NCBI GenBank assembly: GCA_032622095.1
Contig: CP136062.1
Location: 231,400,578 to 231,464,577 of the forward strand
DNA length: 64,000 bases
Direction: 5' to 3'
Origin: Siphonodentalium dalli
Taxonomy: Eukaryota; Mollusca; Scaphopoda; Gadilida; Siphonodentaliidae
Positions 20,885 to 32,390 of this stretch are shown here, piece by piece. The stretch's first letter is position 1, and the number at the start of each line of letters is the position of its first letter. A program made the translations under genes and the position numbers. The notes under the pieces are model-generated. The model ran no database searches, was not told the DNA's origin, and saw only the letters and a program-made list of their open reading frames with translations.

Positions 20885-21325
20885 GAGACAGAGAGACAGA
20901 GAGGGAAAGAGATACAGAGAGATAGAGAGATATATATATAGAGAGACAAAGATATATAGAGATAGGGCTTCATAGAGAGAGAGAGAGAGAGAGAGACGGA
21001 GAGATATATAAATAAATATATATATAGAGAGATAGATAGCTATATATTTAGAGGGAGAGAGATATATATATATATATATATAGAGCTAGTGAGAGAGGGA
21101 GAGATAGATACATATATAGATAGAGGGAGAGAGATAGATAGAGGAATCTAGAGAGAGTGAGAGATAGAGAGAGAGGGGGGAGAGATAGAGAGGTAGAGAG
21201 GGATAGCGATATATAGATATATTGATATATATATATATAGATAAATAGATAGAGAGGGGAGCGAGAGACGGATAGGGGTAGATATATATAGAGGTAGATA
21301 TATATATCATATATATTGTGATGAT
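20437..21325. repeat. GA/GATA-rich polypurine microsatellite tract
   Basis: About 880 bp almost purely purine with interspersed TA on the plus strand: (GA)n, gagata and tatata runs, the longest pure GA run being around 20825-20874. The long Ser/Leu and Arg/Glu frames here are artefacts of composition. Confidence 0.95.
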
Positions 21326-21734
21326 CTTATCCACGACCTAACCATCTCGGTTACGGGGACATCCTTAAAAGGAAGCCATTTGACCGAGAGTTATAGGAAG
21401 CGTATCAGTCTGAACATGGGTTCGAACCCATTACCTTCGAAATTCTTGATCTGCCATTCCGAAAACATGTCAATTTACATTCCTCCGAAATTGCAGCTGT
21501 GACCATACGATTACTGGTACTGGCGTATATATATATATGTCAGAGTTATATGGAGGCACATAATCAGTATGAGTGTTCATTGCTTCATATTTGCTTAACT
21601 CAGTGAGTGTGAACAAATTCTCATTTCTTATCGAAATGGCCATGTGTCGACCGGTATGGTACATTGAGATGTCCCTCAAACCAAATCAAGCTTGAAAATC
21701 GACAGATAGATATAGATAGAAAGATATGCTAGAG
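21326..21734. other. No gene seen; weak tRNA-like boxes
   Basis: gggttcgaaccc at 21418-21429 resembles a tRNA B box, and tgaccgagagttatagg at 21381-21397 resembles a class-II tRNA A box. No convincing acceptor stem was found, so at most this is a tRNA-derived SINE remnant. Confidence 0.3.
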
Positions 21735-21905
21735 AGAAAATAGGTCGCCTGAGTGACAGTGAATCAGAATATCGACCGGTCGATACGGCATCACAAAGAA
21801 CCGACAAGTTTCTATCAAATATCTGCAAAAACAGCGCGCTGTCCTGAACTAACATCATCCAATCAGCGCGCTGTCCTGAACTAACATCATCCAATCACTC
21901 ACTCG
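21735..21905. repeat. Direct duplication flanking the GA tract, right copy
   Basis: Diverged copy of 20015-20175 with cgatacggcatcaca and the acagcgcgctgtcctgaact block, part of which is tandemly repeated at about 21832 and 21863. Confidence 0.75.
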
Positions 21906-22359
21906 TGTCTGGATCATGACCAATAATTTCCCTTACGACCGAATACGACCGAATAGTGTGAGAAAGAGAGCAAACATTAGAGTAGAAAGATACATAGTCC
22001 GTGGGCCAAACAAGATATTTTTCGAGTTGGCTGCACCCCCCTCCAACAAAGGTTTCTACATATCAAATTAAAGGTCATCATACGGCGCATCAGATTTTGC
22101 TTGTTGCCCGTTTCAGAAAGTGTCCCAAAATAGATTTTTCAGGGAAGACAACTCTTACCCCTAAAATATTAATGAAAATTTTCTTGAGTACAAGTGTCAG
22201 AGCATAAACAAAATATTGCGGTTATAAACTGCACAATATATATTTTATATTAATAAGAAATGATCATAAAATGACACGAGATACAAAACTAGACCAATTT
22301 ATGAGCTAGTTAGAAAAAATTGCGATAAATATTTTGAAATCGCGAAAAATTACTTGGAT
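21906..22359. other. No gene seen
   Basis: AT-rich sequence; a 68-residue frame at 22001-22207 is not protein-like. Confidence 0.45.
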
Positions 22360-22865
22360 TTTGAAAAAAATGGTCACATATAAATGGCTATAACTTGTGA
22401 ACCTCATGGGCTATTGATCCGCAACATGGCTCAAAAATTGCCCCGATGACATATGAAAACGATTTTAATAATGCAATGCCAAGAATATTGCTATGAAAAT
22501 GTTATATGAGCGTAAACTTAACCCCACCCCCTAAATGTAACTTTTGCAGAAAAACTAATTATGTAGTTTACACTTAGAATGCTGCATGTCAAGTTGGTTT
22601 TAGAAGCATAAACTGATAGAGTGTACAGAGTGATGAAGGGAATGGTAAATAACGGTGATCTAAGATTAAAATTTGAAGAAAAAAATGTGAAAAATGAGAA
22701 TTTTTACTAATTTCTGTAAAATTTACAACATTTTGATTAAATTTTGATTGATTTTTTATTTGTACGATAACAAATGATATAACAACAAAATTATGAACAA
22801 GTATATGATAAGTATTGTACAGGAGCAGCATGACCATGGTTGGTCGTCTTCCTGCTTCCGTCTTT
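22360..22865. repeat. Dispersed repeat, inverted relative at 26390-26945
   Basis: Landmarks ataaatggctataacttgtg, cttaaccccaccccctaaat and cacttagaatgctgcatg occur inverted and in reverse order 4 kb downstream. The copies are diverged but collinear over about 500 bp. Confidence 0.75.
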
Positions 22866-25458
22866 TGATAGGCTATGGTATAACCTCACGAGAACACTGG
22901 TCTAGAATTAGTAAGTTCATAAAACCTACTCAGTACTTCCTGTTCTATAATTTGAGTATATATAGTCCTTAAATGTTCTCTCACTCTACTCATCCTATGA
23001 GTCGTCAAAATTTACACTATTTCGGTTATTGTAGACATTCTCACATACATCGTTACATGGTTGGTCTACATAGCCGATCACATGGGACACCGTCTCCCAC
23101 ACAAATAACAACAAAACTTTCATTCCTGCAAAACCATCGACTTGAATTCATCAGCAGCTGAACGCCAGGGGAGAGGAGCTTCACTAAGTTTCGTAACTTG
23201 TGCTCCGATCCCCTGTGCACCCACAACATCATCCATATATTCTGTTTGTAAATTATTCCATGTATTTGTGGGTCACAATAAATATGTTCAAATATGGTTG
23301 GTCTGCGCTGAAACAAGATCATGTGTCAGATTCACATGAATCTTTGCAGTCAAAGCTCAGTTGTCATAGTCGATCGGGAGGAAGTATAATATGTCTGGTT
23401 TGTAGGACCCAACCAAAGAGCGACCAGTCATGGCTGTCATGACATGGTACACCAGGCTTGGGAGTTAGTATGATGTGCCAATCACTGATATAGTTCGCAC
23501 GAAGATGTTGGTGTGATTTCTTAAGGAGTATGTGGCTGCTGGAGGTAGAAGATGTGTTCCAATGTTCGGTTATACAACATAAGAACGTGTGCATTAATTT
23601 GTCGAATAGACGACATAATGGCCCACCATAATATAGCCCACATGCAAACTCTTTGTGGGATATATAGTGTCATCGTCAACACAAATTGATGCAAATTTAA
23701 AGTCGCATCACATTTTTTCTACTTTTGACTATTAAGTCAAACGGATTTATTGTATATGTATTTGTGAATGTCGTAACCCGAATTAACGCGTGAATTAGAG
23801 GCAAGGTTTCACACACCTCATTGGACAATACTGTCCGCTACGTCGTTCACGGATATGACACATGCCCTATTTTTGGATTCAGTATGAAGAATTATCCTAG
23901 CTCCTATTCATTGAGAAACATAACATTCTAGTATTTCGACATGTACGTCAGTGGAATAAAAATAATAACTAGCTTCCGACCGATGCATGCTGCATTGGCT
24001 GCATGTAACAGTATACGTGTATCCGCTTCTTAGTGGTAACATACTAGCACGAGATCAGGAACCAACTCTAAGCGAACGTCGCCATTCAGGGACGTTATAA
24101 TTTACAACATGAAAAACTTGCTAATATTTTGCCAACAAACCAGAGTTTCCATGCAAATAATATAATAATATTAAATATAAGCAAATCGTAGCTACTGGTA
24201 AACATATCATTCAGTGTTTTTGAAACACATGTAGATTCTGCACTCGACCATTCGCGAAAAACAATAGAAGCCTGTCAAGGAGTCTTTGTTATCACCACCT
24301 GATAAATATTTGGCATTGTCTGGAACTGTGTCATGGACACAGGATGTGTGAAGCCTTGCTTGAATACCAGGATTGTATTCTCGGGTTGCAGGAAAAATGT
24401 AGCATAATGACTTATTCTGAAAAAGAATTGCATGCAACAACTTCAACAATCTACTAATATCAATGATGACCTACTTACATCCTGTCAAGAATTTGTATGT
24501 GCTTTATGTGACAAGCCGACATGTATTCAAGTCGATGAATTACGATAATTTGTCTTCTGTTGTTAAACGAGAACAATAACAAAACTGCAGACTTCTTAAG
24601 CAACACTTTTTTCTTGCAAACTATCAGGCAATTACTTGGCACAATAACTCAACCCATTCTGAAATGCCATGTCCTTATAACCCTACATGTATGTAATTTG
24701 GGCTCCATATATAGTCCTATATTGTGTGGCATATATAACCATAGCCCTATCTATAGTGCACAAGATACATGTTTATAGTTATATGATAACAACGCTAGGC
24801 ATTGTGACATGAGGTGTCCCTAAAGTATGTCCCTTTACCTATATGCCCGTTTGAGTGTCATGTAAATAATGTTATCCCCTGGACGCAGAGCGGGAATAGT
24901 CAGCACCCAGATGCACATGCATAAAAACGAATCTATAATGAGTCAATGATGAAGCAAGATTCAGGCGCAATCACGATCGGCCAGTCCATTCTCATTGTCT
25001 CTTTCATGCCAGTCGGGTTCATAGCAAAGATCAGCACCATGCTACTATTATAATCTTCGGATTGTTAACAAACCCACATGATTTCAGTTGACCCAGAATA
25101 TATACCCACAAGCTGGGCAGAAACATAACAGCTGAACAGAGTCAAATATTTTTCCTAAAATCCTGAAGTACTGAACCTTTTGTCATGCAGTTTATCGGAT
25201 CGCCCCGGGTGGCCCGGTCCGTCCCCAGCGCTACTATATAATCAAGCAATGGGAGTTCTGCTTGTCTCCATCAAGGTTGAAAATAGTTCTGGCTAAAATG
25301 ACGCCGCAACAGAAGCATAGCCACCGTGCATGAGATATATGGTGCATTGGATTATATGGGTTTGGGTTTCCTTGACGACGATCGCATGGTCGCTGCGTGA
25401 GGGGCCCAGAAGATATTTATACTTACAATCTCACTGGTCTGGTCAGCAAAATTATGAC
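22866..25458. other. 2.6 kb without recognisable features
   Basis: This lies downstream of the exchange-factor gene on the minus strand and could hold further short exons. I looked for acceptor-ORF-donor combinations encoding RasGEF-like sequence and found none I could support. The minus-strand frames at 23053-23322, 23364-23594 and 24207-24449 lack recognisable motifs. Confidence 0.4.
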
Positions 25459-25462
25459 TTAA

Positions 25463-25845
25463 CCCTTTACCCAACAAAGCGGCCAAATACGCCCAAATAA
25501 AGCTTCAACAGCCTAAAATATCTTCGGTCTGTCTCAATAACACCATACAAATATGGATATCATTGGAACCGGTTCATTGACCACATTGTGATGGTTACAG
25601 TTATGCCCTGTGCCAATGCATTCTCTTATATATGCGAGTCGACCATAGGTCGCCTCGCATATATAAGAGAATGCATTGACCTAAAAAAATCTTTTTTTTT
25701 AACACTTTTTACCATTTTTTCTTACATTCTTTAACAATTTTATAATTTTTAATGTGTTAAGCCAATGCATTCTCTTATATATGCGAGGCGACCTATGGTC
25801 GACTCGCATATATAAGAGAATGCATTGGCACAGGGCCGTTCTGAC
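25463..25845 (+). mobile_element. MITE-1 copy with damaged right end
   Basis: TTAA at 25459-25462, then ccctttacccaaca and the full internal arrangement with both palindromes. The right terminus stops after ggccgttctg, so the terminal repeat and its TTAA were lost. Confidence 0.85.
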
Positions 25846-26389
25846 GCATTGATGGCATGCACTTCACCCCTATCCAAATGCAGTTATAGAACTATTGAGA
25901 TTTGCAATTGGCTACAATGATTCATGCGAATTGTTATTTGGCCGCCGACATGTCAGGATGTACGGGTATATGAAATGTGAGGATATCTGCATGGAATAAC
26001 CGAAGAAGTGCCAATTTTGACTTAACTGGCTACCCTGAGGATGAGCAGAGTTATTGAGAATTTTCGTCAATCAATTATTCATCACAATAAATGAGTTGGT
26101 ACAAGATGTTAGAGTTCTTTAGTTTGTTGAGGAGCACCAGTGAATGCATTCTTAATGAACAATTCCATTATCCCCATATGACGAACTCAGTTTAATTTGT
26201 GTCGGTAAGTTTGAAAATCTTCGATGTTGGTGGCCGTTTTGGGTGCCATCTTAAAACAATTATCAAACATGAAGTGTCTGATGCTGTATATATCGTCAAT
26301 TGTGTCTAGTGTCACAAAATGCCCCACAAAATAAGAAAACACCTCCCAGTAAAACGTAAGTCTCACTCATCAGCCTTTGCTAACTATAT
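25846..26389. other. No gene seen
   Basis: No repeat, RNA or coding signal was recognised. Confidence 0.4.
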
Positions 26390-26945
26390 GTGACCAGTTG
26401 AAATATATATATAATCGGCTTTGTAATAAAATTCAAATAAAAATTGTAAAAATATGAAATAGTTGACAAAAAAGTGATCATGTGAGGTTTTATGAATTTC
26501 CATTTTCTGGACCAGTATGCTCGTGTGACGTTTCCATACCCCTATCAAAATTTAATCACAATGTTGTAAAAATTTGAGAAATTAGTAAAAAATACCTTTT
26601 TTCACCATTTTCTCCCAAATTTTCATCTTAGAACATGTTCGGACAAGGTTGGTTATGATTCCCCTTCATCAATCTCTACACTGTTTCAGTTTATGCTCCT
26701 AAAGCATTCTTTGCATGCGGCATTCTAAGTGTAAACTATGCAATTCATTTTTCTGAGAAAATTATATTTTAGGGGGTGGGGTTAAGTTTATGCCCACAGC
26801 GCATTTTCACAGAAATATAATTATCAGTCCAACATCCAAATTGTTTTGCTAGGTCTTTGGAGCAATTTTTGAGATTTGTTGCGCGTCAATAGCCCATGTG
26901 TTTCACAGGTTACAGCCAATTATATGTGACACTATTTTTCAAAAT
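26390..26945. repeat. Dispersed repeat, inverted relative of 22360-22865
   Basis: On this strand the order is tttaatcacaatgttgtaaa, then tttatgctcctaaagc, cattctaagtgtaaac, agggggtggggttaagttta and caatagcccatg, the mirror order of the other copy. Confidence 0.75.
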
Positions 26946-26948
26946 TCA

Positions 26949-27017
26949 AGAGAGAGAGAGAGAGAGAGAGAGAGCTAGAGAGGGAGAGGGAGAGGGAGAG
27001 GGAGAGAGAGAGAGAGA
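26949..27017. repeat. GA microsatellite at a transposon junction
   Basis: About 69 bp of GA and GGGAGA units lying exactly between the dispersed repeat at 26390-26945 and a MITE-1 copy that has lost its left end. Confidence 0.9.
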
Positions 27018-27409
27018 GCTTCAACAGCCTAAAATATCTTCGGTCTGTCTCACTAACACCATACAAATATGGATATCATTGGAACCGGTTCATTGACCAC
27101 ATTGTGATGGTTACAGTTATGCCCTGTGCCAATGCATTCTATTATATATGCGAGTCGACCATAGGTCGCCTCGCATATATAAGAGAATACAAGAGAAATT
27201 CATTTTTTAACACTTTTTACCATTTTTCTTACATTCTTTAACAATTTTATAATTTATTCTTACATTTTTTAACAATTTTTATAATATTTTTCTACATTCT
27301 TTGACAATTTTATCATTTTTAATATGTGTTAAGCCAATGCATTCTCTTATATATGCGAGTCGACCATAAGAGAATGCATTGGCACAGGGCCGTTCTGTTG
27401 GGTAAAGGG
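27018..27409 (+). mobile_element. MITE-1 copy, left end replaced by GA run
   Basis: Starts within the internal sequence agcttcaacagcctaaaata. It retains the first palindrome, an expanded AT-rich spacer and a shortened second palindrome, then ends tgttgggtaaaggg followed by TTAA at 27410-27413. Confidence 0.85.
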
Positions 27410-27413
27410 TTAA

Positions 27414-28108
27414 ACATGTAGCCAATGTAGCCCAAATATGGAACATATGATCTAACACATCTTAGAATACGACACTGACATTTTCAGGCTTATTGGCTAA
27501 AGACGGCCTGAGATACAGCACATTTTCCATGGGTCGCGATACCGAATAGGAGTGATTCAGCATACGAAAACACGGGCGCCGCCGAGAGCACTAAGATACT
27601 ATATACCGATATATGTCTTGTGCGTGATATATATAAGTAGCGTTATGCCGCTTTCATTATTCGGTAAACCGACCAAACTCTTTTGACCCGCCATTTATGA
27701 CGGGAAATCCCCAAGTACCTAAATAGAATTGTTTATAGTTTTTTAAGGATTTATGTCACGTGTCATGTTTTACATATTACTTTAATGCATGTGTGAACGT
27801 AGACTTGTGTTACATATTACTTTAAACAAATGGTTCCTCTTCTGGCAGCCCACATGCGTGTGTGCCGAATTGTCTGAACAATGACTGTCATATAATTGTC
27901 AGTATGTGAATGCAGCCTTCGTCCACCTGAATGGTTTCCCTTACCTTGTTGTATATATACTGCTCGCTGCAAAACAACAGTGCAGGTAATCTATTTAGTT
28001 AATACTTGTTCACTGTAGGTGAAGGTCACAAGCTCCAATATATTATATGCCTAATAATATGATATTGAGGGCGTTGCCATTTCTGACTATATGTTGTCTT
28101 GTCCTTAC
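27414..28108. other. Intron or downstream sequence of the exchange-factor gene
   Basis: No repeat recognised. On the minus strand a candidate very short exon of 22 nt (27945-27966) has an acceptor-like tgttgttttgcag and the donor gtaagg. Its last six codon-like bases match the end of exon C, so it may instead be a duplicated donor. It is discussed in the findings and not called as coding. Confidence 0.4.
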
Positions 28109-28177
28109 CTTGTTGTACTGTGCGCTGATGCTGTCTGTAACGGAAGCCACGCTCGATTTACCAGGAAGCTTCTTCTC
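28109..28177 (-). CDS. RasGEF-like gene, exon C (linker exon, partial gene)
   Basis: A 69-nt internal exon on the minus strand. It is preceded by the acceptor gttacgtctgtttcag and followed by the donor gtaaggac, both good consensus matches. It translates as 23 residues, EKKLPGKSSVASVTDSISAQ plus YNK, in phase 0. That is exactly the phase in which exon B ends, so B joins C without a frame change. The peptide is polar and serine-rich with no motif of its own. In RasGEF proteins the segment between the REM domain and the catalytic domain is a variable linker, which fits. The rest of the gene (catalytic CDC25 domain) should lie at lower coordinates but was not identified. The call rests on splice sites and frame continuity, not on similarity. 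Confidence 0.7.
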
Positions 28178-28299
28178 CTGAAACAGACGTAACACGGAAT
28201 GAGATCAATCAAGTTAAAGTTACCACCGACAAGGACCAGTCTAATTCGCTCTACTGACAACATGTTTTGGTATTAGAAACTAAAAGTACATTTTAGTAA

Positions 28300-28539
28300 C
28301 CCTTTCATGACGAGAATTTCGCTGGTTCGGCAGTAAATATCATATGCTATTGCATTCTCTTATATATGCGAGTCTCCCACAGGATAATGCAATGGCTTAC
28401 AAGGTCAATGTAAATATTGTTAGGCCAATGTATTCTCTTCTTTATGCGAGGCTCCCTATGTGGGAGACTCGCATATATAAGAGAATGCATTGGCACAGGG
28501 TTTTTCGCAAAATTTCCGAAAGCTCCAGTCATGGAAGGG
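28300..28539 (+). mobile_element. MITE-2, 240 bp
   Basis: Begins ccctttcatgacgag after a decayed gtaa (original TTAA inferred) and ends ctccagtcatggaaggg followed by TTAA at 28540-28543. It contains two palindrome segments with arms of the cattctcttatatatgcgag type, but with centres (ctcccacag, ctccctatgtgggag) unlike those of MITE-1. The same general architecture as MITE-1 with a different terminal sequence. Confidence 0.8.
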
Positions 28540-28814
28540 TTAACGCTACAGTATCTGAACTGTCGTCTGTCGTAGACTGGTTCGTATCCCCAAATGACGA
28601 AATATAGTAACCATAGTAACCAGACCCTATCAGTGTAATAACCAGACCCTATTAGTATCAATTAATGTTGCCTATTCCATCAAGGATGGTGTTTCAATCA
28701 ATTCAACCGATTTTTAAAGAATGGATACATAGTCATAGTCTATCTTTACAAAATGGGTTATGATCGACCCATTAGTTGAATAGAGGATCTCTAATGAGTC
28801 GCAATTATATACGA

Positions 28815-29065
28815 AACTTATCCAGTAGGGTGATCAAATAGAAATTGGGAACAATCTAGCTCAGATTGTTATTTGTTGTTATTTTTCAAACAGTATATCA
28901 AAAATGACAACACGCACGGTCATTCTTATATTGTCATTAAATGCAATTACTTTTGATGGCGAAATCTGTTTTGTTATCCCGAACCGAGAAGTAAATATTT
29001 ACAATTGAGCGTAGTTGACACAATGTTTTCTATGGAGTGGTACGGTCGATTTGCTTGAGATCTTC
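28815..29065. repeat. Dispersed repeat related to 15745-16110
   Basis: Direct-orientation relative carrying caaatagaaattgggaacaa, ccgagaagtaaatatttaca and ttttctatggagtgg. It shows that the arms at 15745 and 17720 belong to a mobile family and not to a single local inversion. Confidence 0.7.
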
Positions 29066-29420
29066 GGCAATGTTATATAATGTTTTGTCCCCACATCCGG
29101 TTGTAACTAGCAATCTGATTGGCTACAAAACCACGTTTAAATCACCATGTCCCCCGTCACCCTTGGCAGCGGGGTATAAGAGAACGTGCGCGAAACATCG
29201 GGGGTATATGAGCACGTGAAACATCTGGGGAATATGAATGACCCTTAACTGTCAGTTTCCACCAATCGTGACGTTGCTTTCACACGTCGAATTTGACGTC
29301 ACCTGACGCCGGATCCTTAGATCAGCTACTTAATTATTCGTATTGGTGTGAAATAAACGGAGAACCTATGAAAAACACACTTAAATTAAGGAGACATGGT
29401 TATTGTTGTGGGGACAAAAT

Positions 29421-29564
29421 CGTTATCTTCGGCAACATCGTGGGGTACATGGATATTTAATACCTGGATGTCTTTTTTTGGAAACCCTCGGCTCCGCCTC
29501 GGGGTTCAAAATCGTCATCCAGGTATTAAATCTCCATATACCACCGATGTTGCCGAAGATAACT
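29421..29564. repeat. Palindromic hairpin element
   Basis: Left arm gttatcttcggcaacatcgt with gga.atttaatacctggatg pairs with the right arm catccaggtattaaat and gatgttgccgaagataac, arms of about 50 bp with a few mismatches. The loop contains a smaller GC-rich hairpin, ccctcggctccgcctcgggg. Confidence 0.85.
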
Positions 29565-30164
29565 AATAATATTCCCCCAGTTGACATAGCGCCTCCATAC
29601 TAACTATCAGCTCCACGCGGGCACCCGAGTATAAGTCCGTTTAATGTCTTTAACTGACTGCACTAAATTCGATTCGAACCGGGCTATAGCGAGGCACCAG
29701 TCGAAGTTCGTGGACGAGGTTAATAAATCGTATAGAATATAGAATTACGACGAATGTGATATCCATTAATCGATCTGGAAAACCGATCTGGAAACGGCTA
29801 GGGTTAAAACAAAATTAATATTGATTTCCTTATTACAACCAAAGAGGAAGTAAAGACAACTTCCATTTTAAATGTGTCTTTTTATGTTGACAAAATTGTA
29901 CAACCACCATCACTACGGTCCATGTTTATTACACACGTGTACAGTATTATTTGCTGTTCCGTAGTTACAAATCCATATGAAACGCTCCATACGCACCTCT
30001 TTAATGTCAAATGACGAACATGCCATACGCATCTCTTTGACGTCAAATGACGTACATGACATTCGCCTCAACCATGAAACCTCAATCATACTACGTGAAA
30101 GTGACCTTCCTATTCAGTCTGGTTTGGCGATACCTTCCGGTTTGGCGATACCACGTACACGGTG

Positions 30165-30300
30165 TTGGTTGAGGCCTGAGCATAATGAGGTTCACATAGG
30201 GTGAATTTGTTGACACTAGCCTGCCGTGTGGGATAGCATCACTAAACATACCCTCTGGGGATCTCATTCTGTAAATGACAAACATACTATTTCAAGGCTT
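30165..30300. repeat. Dispersed repeat (gaatgaggtc family), second copy
   Basis: Shares ggcctgagcataatgaggtt and tgtaaatgacaaacatacta with 13015-13215, in the same order. Confidence 0.6.
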
Positions 30301-30816
30301 AGTCCCTGATCTAAAAAGCCGGAAATTGCGTAGGAAATTAGATACGTGTCTGTTATCACGGATTAGATAAAAAGTTCTGCAATTAAACATTAGTGAATGA
30401 GTCAATTTTATGTCCAATTAGAAGATAGAAATTTAACGAAATTTTTATTAGCACATAGGGCCTACCTGGATTATTTGTAAAGTGTACGGAAACCAATTAG
30501 AATAGCAAAGATTGTGCTATAAGCAAAATATACGCAATGTTCCGCCTCCTGTTAAAAACAGTGTCGTTGATTGGTCAGAGAGCCGCGCAACATATCCCAT
30601 GTTTAATTCTCGAGCCGCCAACATACGGGAAGCCAAGACAACCGTTTCATCGGGTCTCGCTGGCCTGCTTTTTTCATGACATCATTTACGTTTAACAACG
30701 TTATATGGCGAGACCAATAGCCGATTTTTACATTTTCTGCTGATCATTCTTCAGAATAAATGCCAAATTTCTAAGAATGAACAGGACTGTCGGCAGAACA
30801 TATACGTTATTGATAA

Positions 30817-30980
30817 CGATATTATAAGTTATTGTGGTGGATTGACGGTAACATGGCGTTACAATGACGCTAGGAGTCTATGTTCAACCTCGTCGCTTCG
30901 CAACTCGGTTGAACATAAACGCCAAGCCGTCAATGTCACACCATGTTACCGTCAATCCACCACAATAACTTATAATATCG
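30817..30980. repeat. Palindromic element with perfect 40-bp arms
   Basis: Left arm 30817-30856 (cgatattataagttattgtg onward) is the exact reverse complement of the right arm 30941-30980. The 84-bp loop contains a second hairpin, gttcaacctcg with cggttgaac, so the whole can form a long stem. The lack of any mismatch suggests recent origin or ongoing correction. Confidence 0.95.
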
Positions 30981-31034
30981 ATGGTTTTGGGAAAGCAATA
31001 TGGAGGGTGTCACCATCAGCTCTTACCCGCTTAA

Positions 31035-31291
31035 CCCTTCCATGACTAGAGCTTCCTGAAATTTCGCGAAAACCCTGTTTCCATGCATTCTCTGATATAT
31101 ACCAGTCTCCCATAGGGAGCCGTAAATTTACAAGATAATATAATGGCCTAACAATATTTACCTTGACCTTGTAGGCCAGATCATTCTCTTATACGTGCGA
31201 GGCTCAATGTGGGAGACTCGCGTGTATAGGATAATGCACTGGCACATGATCTTTAATGCTGCCACATCGCATTACTCCCGTCATAAAACGG
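31035..31291 (+). mobile_element. MITE-2 copy adjoining the 31-bp array
   Basis: TTAA at 31031-31034, then cccttccatgactagagctt. The right end is tcccgtcataaaacgg with TTAA decayed to ttca. The two palindromes are degraded (tatataccag and tctcccatag; cgtgcgagg). A 31-bp tandem array starts within about 15 bp of its right end. Confidence 0.8.
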
Positions 31292-31299
31292 TTCATCCT

Positions 31300-31598
31300 G
31301 AATACCAGTGAACAGAGAGGGGTGAATCCGGCGTACCAGTTAACAGAGAGGGGTGAATCCGGCGTACCAGTTAACAGAGAGGGGAGAATCCGGCGTACCA
31401 GTTAACAGAGAGGGCTGAATCCGGCGTACCAGTTAACAGAGAGGGGTGAATCCGACGTACCAGTTAACAGAGAGGGGTGAATCCGGCGTACCAGTTAACA
31501 GAGAGGGGAGAATCCGGCGTACCAGTTAACAGAGGGGTGAATTCGGCGTACCAGTTAACAGATAGGGGTGAATCCGGCGTACCAGTTAACAGAGAGGG
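31300..31598. repeat. 31-bp tandem repeat, about 9.5 copies
   Basis: Units ggtgaatccggcgtaccagt plus taacagagagg with a strict 31-bp period (for example 31328, 31359, 31390). One unit is shortened by a couple of bases near 31532. The array lies in the intron between exons B and C. Confidence 0.95.
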
Positions 31599-31689
31599 AC
31601 ACATTGGGCAACAGAACCATAAAAAGCACCACCGTTTCTTTATTATGTCTTTCAACTATTCCATCACAATATAGATACCCATTTTATAT

Positions 31690-31860
31690 CAGCTTTATGG
31701 AGCCCCAGACAGAGAGAACAATGCACTGATGACTGTCGTCTGCTTGTGTCTGTGTGAGCAGGGATTGTGTTTTGGGGGTCTAACCCCGGGATGGTCGAAT
31801 AGACCGAGAGGTCTATTCCTTCACCCCATGTCTGTGTGAGGCTAAATACGGGAGTGTTAT
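31690..31860. repeat. Short hairpin elements
   Basis: The phrase gcactgatgactgtcgtctg also occurs at 8090-8110. An adjoining palindrome-like stretch contains tcgaatagaccgagaggtct. Small dispersed elements of unknown type. Confidence 0.5.
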
Positions 31861-32096
31861 GTAAAGAGCTGACTCAGGTTAGAGAGAAAACACACAAACA
31901 AGAGCTTGGCTGTTGCCTGGTGCATACAGTAATGCTCTAAATAATCGACTCCTTAAACACAGCAGAATTATGGGCAATTTTTCAGGATTTAGTCGGAAAT
32001 ATGGCTTGTTGCCATTCATCGGAAAGCTCTCAGTTAAAGGGTCGACTATTTGTGACCCGCCATATCAAATCCAGTCGTAAATCGGGATTTGTTTTA

Positions 32097-32330
32097 CCCT
32101 GTGCCAATGCATTCTCTTATATATGCGAGTCGACCATAGGTCGCCTCGCATATATAAGAGAATGCATTGGCCTAACAATTTTTTACAATTTTAATAATTT
32201 TTTCTTGTATTCTTTAACAATTTTATAATTTCACCCATACAGAGCCCCAGACAAACATGAGCAGACGACACTCTTCTATACGCTTCTATATATGTGTGGG
32301 GCTCCCTGCAGGGCAATGGATGTTTTTTAT
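32097..32330. mobile_element. MITE-1-like palindrome joined to a second hairpin, copy 2
   Basis: An intact MITE-1 palindrome (ccaatgcattctcttatata to the mirrored arm) is followed by the agagccccag and tggggctcc hairpin. It shares flanks with 16205-16430, beginning gacccgccatatcaaatcca. It ends about 60 bp from the splice donor of exon B. Confidence 0.75.
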
Positions 32331-32390
32331 TTTATGTCATAAAAATTGTAAGAAACATTTATTTAAAAAAAAAAATGACATGTTACTCAC

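Larger units (their letters stand above)
28178..32390 (-). other. Intron between exons B and C, filled with transposons
   Basis: About 4.2 kb on the minus strand. It contains a MITE-2 at 28300-28539, a dispersed repeat at 28815-29065, palindromes at 29421-29564 and 30817-30980, another MITE-2 at 31035-31291, a 31-bp array at 31300-31598 and a MITE-1-like composite at 32097-32325. The remaining stretches, such as 29600-30160 and 30300-30815, show nothing recognisable. Phase-0 ends on both exons make it plausible that no exon is missing here. Confidence 0.65.

Noticed and set aside
20437-20973. Ser/Leu-rich 178-residue minus-strand frame
   Set aside because: Pure product of the GA-rich microsatellite.
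21381-21429. tRNA gene (A box and B box-like words)
   Set aside because: No convincing acceptor or anticodon stem could be drawn, and the spacing is short. At most a SINE remnant.
24207-24449. Minus-strand 80-residue frame as a downstream exon of the exchange factor
   Set aside because: No acceptor AG in a suitable position and no similarity to CDC25-type catalytic sequence that I could recognise.
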